Shown: piece by piece, positions 6,166-8,512 of the stretch
How positions within the stretch are numbered: the first letter of the stretch is position 1
Layout of the letters: each line of letters begins with the position of its first letter
Assembly: GCA_027296925.1 (NCBI GenBank)
Contig: JAPUIP010000561.1
Coordinates: 1-8,512 of the forward strand
Direction: 5' to 3'
Origin: Candidatus Poribacteria bacterium
GTDB taxonomy: Bacteria; Poribacteria; WGA-4E; PCPOR2b
DNA: 8,512 nt
Notes under the pieces: model-generated
What the model was told of the DNA's origin: nothing
What the model saw: only the letters and a program-made list of their open reading frames with translations
The model's database searches: none
Made by a program: the position numbers and the translations under genes

Positions 6166-7449
6166 TTACAGTTGGGACAAAACCGCATCGGCCGCCTGCA
6201 CGGTTTGATCTATATCGGTCTGCGTATGAACCAGCGAAACGAAGCCTGCCTCGAATTGGGAGGGCGCGATGTAAACGCCACGTTCAAGCAAGCCCCAAAA
6301 ATAACGACCGTAGCGATCTGTGTTCGATGTCTGCGCGCTCTCGTAATCGACGACCGTTTTATCTGTGAAATAGAGCATTAACATCGAACCGACTCGGTTG
6401 TGGCAGGCATCGATCGCATTGCGCTTAGTGGCGTCCTGAAGCCCTTCGGCAAGCGGTTGGACGAGATTTTCAAGCTGTTCGTAAACACCGGGTTCGGCAA
6501 GAGTTTTCAGCGTCGCGATTCCAGCGGAGACCGCCAATGGATTCCCCGAAAGGGTGCCAGCCTGGTAGACATCACCGAGCGGTGCGACGCTTTGCATAAT
6601 CTCCTTCTTCCCACCGTAAGCCCCAACAGGCAGCCCACCACCGATAATTTTGCCCAGGCAGGTCATGTCAGGAGTGACATTATAGAGGGATTGCGCGCCA
6701 CCGTAAGCGACACGGAATCCGGTGATCACTTCATCGAAGATGAGGACAATACCGTGTTCGGCGGTAATTTCACGAAGTTCTTGTAGATAGCCATCATGCG
6801 GCGGGATCACGCCCATATTCCCGGCAATCGGTTCCAGAATCAAGCACGCAATCTGATCCGGATTGGCTTCAATCGTTTGGCGCACGGCATCAGCATCATT
6901 GAACGGGACGGTCAGGGTGTGACGGGTAAAATCTGCCGGAACCCCGCTGCTGTCGGGAAGCCCGAAGGTCGCAACTCCAGACCCCGCTTTGGCAAGCAGG
7001 GCGTCGGCGTGTCCGTGATAACAGCCGGCGATTTTGATAATTTTATCGCGTCCCGTATACCCACGCGCTACGCGGATGGCGCTCATGGTGGCTTCCGTAC
7101 CGGAGTTGACGAGCCGGACAATCTCGATCGACGGCACGGCATTCACAATTAACTCGGCGAGGTCGGTTTCCAACTCCGTTGGCGCGCCGAAGCTCGTGCC
7201 GCTCCCCATCGCGCCTTGGATGGCGTCTAAAACGCGCGGGTGAGCATGGCCCAGGATCAGCGGTCCCCATGAAGCGACATAATCAATATATTCATTGCCG
7301 TCGATGTCGTAAATCTTAGCGCCGTTACCACGCTGAATAAAGAGGGGATTGCCGCCGACGGAACGATACGCTCGCACGGGGCTATTGACACCGCCGGGGA
7401 TAAATTGCTGTGACTTCTGCCACGCTTCTAAGGACTTTTTGTTGTTCAA
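6166..7449 (-). CDS. hemL: Glutamate-1-semialdehyde 2,1-aminomutase
   Basis: PLP-dependent cytoplasmic enzyme that converts glutamate-1-semialdehyde to 5-aminolevulinate, the partner of HemA. The 427-residue protein is full length and very well conserved: FIPGGVNSPVRAYRSVGG (16-33), YIDYVASWGPLILGHAHP (54-71), VNSGTEATMSAIRVARG (114-130), GCYHGHAD (142-149), LEPIAGNMG (205-213), the cofactor aspartate in FDEVITGFR (238-246), and the PLP lysine Lys267 in CLGKIIGGGLPVGAYGG (264-280). The start is a TTG at 7449, supported by AAGGGAG seven bases upstream and by the MNNKKS lead fitting the family length. A nearby ATG at 7454 is out of frame and only two bases from the ribosome site. It follows the DUF5647-like gene by 89 bases, in which I see no convincing promoter, and precedes the prenyl synthase gene by 112. 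Confidence 0.98.
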   Translation of the reverse strand: MNNKKSLEAWQKSQQFIPGGVNSPVRAYRSVGGNPLFIQRGNGAKIYDIDGNEYIDYVASWGPLILGHAHPRVLDAIQGAMGSGTSFGAPTELETDLAELIVNAVPSIEIVRLVNSGTEATMSAIRVARGYTGRDKIIKIAGCYHGHADALLAKAGSGVATFGLPDSSGVPADFTRHTLTVPFNDADAVRQTIEANPDQIACLILEPIAGNMGVIPPHDGYLQELREITAEHGIVLIFDEVITGFRVAYGGAQSLYNVTPDMTCLGKIIGGGLPVGAYGGKKEIMQSVAPLGDVYQAGTLSGNPLAVSAGIATLKTLAEPGVYEQLENLVQPLAEGLQDATKRNAIDACHNRVGSMLMLYFTDKTVVDYESAQTSNTDRYGRYFWGLLERGVYIAPSQFEAGFVSLVHTQTDIDQTVQAADAVLSQL

Positions 7450-7456
7450 AGCATTT

Positions 7457-7463
7457 CTCCCTT
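7457..7463 (-). promoter_or_regulatory. Ribosome binding site deciding the TTG start of hemL
   Basis: On the minus strand AAGGGAG lies seven bases ahead of the TTG at 7449. An ATG in between (7454-7452) opens a two-codon frame (ATG CTT TGA) whose stop overlaps the first bases of hemL; it is too close to the site to be the normal start. The spacing picks TTG as the hemL start. The weak start codon and the tiny overlapping frame could lower hemL translation, which is inference. Confidence 0.7.
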
Positions 7464-7538
7464 ATTACTTTGGAAAAAGATACTTTAGTTCTCATCAACC
7501 GTCTGTAAGCCATTTCACTATAGCTACCACCACACGGT

Positions 7539-7802
7539 CTATTTGGCTGAGGGTATGACCTTCAAACACGGCGACAAAGGGTGAGCTGAGTTCCATTCGA
7601 CAATAACGACCGATTCATCTTGTTTCTGCAATCTCTTTGCGATTTCCAGATTTGCTTTGTAAAGTGACGGATTCTTTTTGGGAAGAATTACGAGGGTTGT
7701 GTCCGTTGGAATTTGATTTAAAATGTCAGGGTGTTCAAAGGCATAACTCATGAAATCTGAGAGCAGATCCAGGTTTTGATTTGTGATTTCATCTTGAGTC
7801 AT
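7539..7802 (-). CDS. Small DUF5647-like protein, function unknown
   Basis: An 87-residue soluble protein. The pattern NQNLDLLSDFMSYAFEHPDIL (8-28), then IPTDTTLVILP (31-41), a polar NPSLYKANLEIAKRL (44-58) and VVIVEW (65-70) matches what I recall of DUF5647 family proteins, in which a helix ending in EHP is followed by a hydrophobic strand, a second helix and another strand. No function is established. Residues 71-87 are a short tail with no clear motif. The ATG at 7802 has AAGGA (spacing eight) inside the end of the preceding gene, and the two genes overlap by 14 bases, so they are translated together. Family assignment is from memory of the pattern and is moderately sure; the gene itself is well supported by its ribosome site and overlap. 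Confidence 0.78.
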   Translation of the reverse strand: MTQDEITNQNLDLLSDFMSYAFEHPDILNQIPTDTTLVILPKKNPSLYKANLEIAKRLQKQDESVVIVEWNSAHPLSPCLKVIPSAK

Positions 7803-8118
7803 GTTTCATTTCCTTTTCATATCGCGCCCGATGCTGTTTCCAAGAACGCTTGATGTCTTCGATTGCGTACGTAAAAGCCTGATTATAATCTGTAAAGGGG
7901 ATTGATTGCTTTTCAGCAGGCGCATGAGGATGCATCACGTCTCGATGTGCAAATCCATGCGCGGTATCATAACGAACAATGGGCCACCATTGTTCATCGA
8001 GGCATGCCTCGTACTGTACAGTAAATCTTATGATGCTCCCCCTCTCTTTTTGGGCAATAATTCGTAATTGATCTTGTAAGCTGGGCGCCAAACGATAAAC
8101 GTATCGGATTTCATTCAT
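7789..8118 (-). CDS. Small DUF7718-like protein, function unknown
   Basis: A 109-residue protein, no signal peptide or membrane segment. Its core is IIRFTVQYEACLDEQWWPIVRYDT (29-52), two strands flanking a turn, then HGFAHRD (54-60), a proline/histidine-rich HPHAP (63-67) and a basic C-terminal helix (78-106, rich in Lys, Arg and Glu). The RYDTAHGFAHRD signature is what I associate with DUF7718; no activity is known to me. The histidines (54, 58, 63, 65) and Asp51/Asp60 could in principle bind metal, but nothing proves it. The start ATG at 8118 overlaps the hemB stop in the sequence ATGA, and there is no independent ribosome site, so it should be translated by coupling to hemB. It overlaps the following DUF5647-like gene by 14 bases. 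The basic tail might suggest nucleic-acid contact, which is speculation. Confidence 0.8.
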   Translation of the reverse strand: MNEIRYVYRLAPSLQDQLRIIAQKERGSIIRFTVQYEACLDEQWWPIVRYDTAHGFAHRDVMHPHAPAEKQSIPFTDYNQAFTYAIEDIKRSWKQHRARYEKEMKHDSR

Positions 8119-8512
8119 TCAGTAAGCCAATTTACAACCGATTTCGCAAAATAGGTGAGGATCATATCCGCGCCAGCTCGCTTGATGCTGGTCAGGACTT
8201 CAAGCGCAACCCGTTTCTCGTCGATCCAACCGTTTTGTGCGGCGGCTTTGATCATCGCATACTCCCCGCTAACATTGTATGCCGCAACAGGTACATGGAA
8301 ACGCTCCTTTACCCGATAAATCACATCAAGATAGGAGAGCGCTGGCTTGACCATCAATATGTCCGCGCCTTCCTCGATGTCCAGAGCGACTTCCCGCAAC
8401 GCTTCTTCGACGTTCGGCGCATCCATCTGATACGCGCGGCGATCACCGAACTGTGGGGCGGATTCTGCCGCCTCCCGGAAGGGCCCGTAAAATGCCGAAG
8501 CGTACTTCGCGG
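8115..8512 (-). CDS. hemB: Delta-aminolevulinic acid dehydratase (porphobilinogen synthase), C-terminal part, enters from beyond the window
   Basis: Cytoplasmic enzyme condensing two 5-aminolevulinate molecules to porphobilinogen, the substrate of HemC at the other end of the window. The last 131 residues are visible, reading in frame from 8510. They begin with AKYASAFYGPFREAAESAP, containing the first active-site lysine (E. coli Lys195), and continue with FGDRRAYQM, then ADILMVKPALSYLDV, in which the codon at 8346-8348 encodes the Schiff-base lysine (E. coli Lys247), VSGEYAMIKAAA and TSIKRAGADMILTYFA. The N-terminal portion with the metal-site region is outside, so zinc versus magnesium type cannot be judged. 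An internal methionine at 8426 is not the start, because the conserved sequence runs through it to the edge. The stop overlaps the next gene by four bases. Confidence 0.97.
   Translation of the reverse strand, partial: AKYASAFYGPFREAAESAPQFGDRRAYQMDAPNVEEALREVALDIEEGADILMVKPALSYLDVIYRVKERFHVPVAAYNVSGEYAMIKAAAQNGWIDEKRVALEVLTSIKRAGADMILTYFAKSVVNWLTE

Noticed and set aside
7450..7538. Possible promoter for hemL in the 89-base gap
   Set aside because: A TATAGT at 7518-7523 (minus strand) has no acceptable -35 partner, and TTGATG is too close to any later -10-like sequence.
7539..8118. Toxin-antitoxin pair
   Set aside because: The overlap and small sizes fit superficially, but neither protein shows a known toxin fold, catalytic motif or DNA-binding antitoxin motif.

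Overview
The window is a single, minus-strand, tightly packed gene run built around the early (C5-route) tetrapyrrole pathway. No convincing gene is seen on the plus strand. Read in the direction of transcription (high to low coordinates) the order is: hemB (3' part only), a DUF7718-like gene, a DUF5647-like gene, hemL, a polyprenyl diphosphate synthase gene, a Met8/CysG-N-type precorrin-2 dehydrogenase gene with an unusual duplicated architecture, a CcsA/HemX-type membrane protein gene, hemA, a DUF2071 (YqjF-like) gene, a DUF2283 gene, and hemC (5' part only).

Organism: glutamyl-tRNA reductase (HemA) plus glutamate-1-semialdehyde aminotransferase (HemL) means 5-aminolevulinate is made from glutamyl-tRNA, so this is a bacterium using the C5 pathway. 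Grouping of hemA with a CcsA/HemX gene, a Met8-type gene and hemC is familiar from several bacterial phyla. The interspersed DUF2283, DUF5647 and DUF7718 genes remind me of environmental or candidate phyla such as Poribacteria, but that is an impression, not a demonstration. Base composition looks balanced.

How the genes work together: HemA and HemL convert glutamyl-tRNA to 5-aminolevulinate; HemB condenses two of these to porphobilinogen; HemC polymerises four porphobilinogens to hydroxymethylbilane. The Met8-like protein would divert precorrin-2 to sirohydrochlorin (siroheme branch). The CcsA/HemX-like protein belongs to a heme-handling membrane family. The polyprenyl synthase probably supplies a long quinone side chain. 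The whole run therefore looks like supply of cofactors for respiration. hemD, a uroporphyrinogen methyltransferase and later heme genes are not in the window.

Coupling: hemB/DUF7718 overlap by 4 bases (ATGA), DUF7718/DUF5647 by 14 bases, and hemA/DUF2071 by 1 base (TGATG). The other junctions are 32 to 112 bases. No gene-free stretch exceeds 300 bases. The points most worth a second look are the tandem, half-degenerate Met8 protein with a cysteine-rich tail, the two small uncharacterised genes translationally coupled to hemB, and a 10-bp inverted repeat just ahead of hemA.
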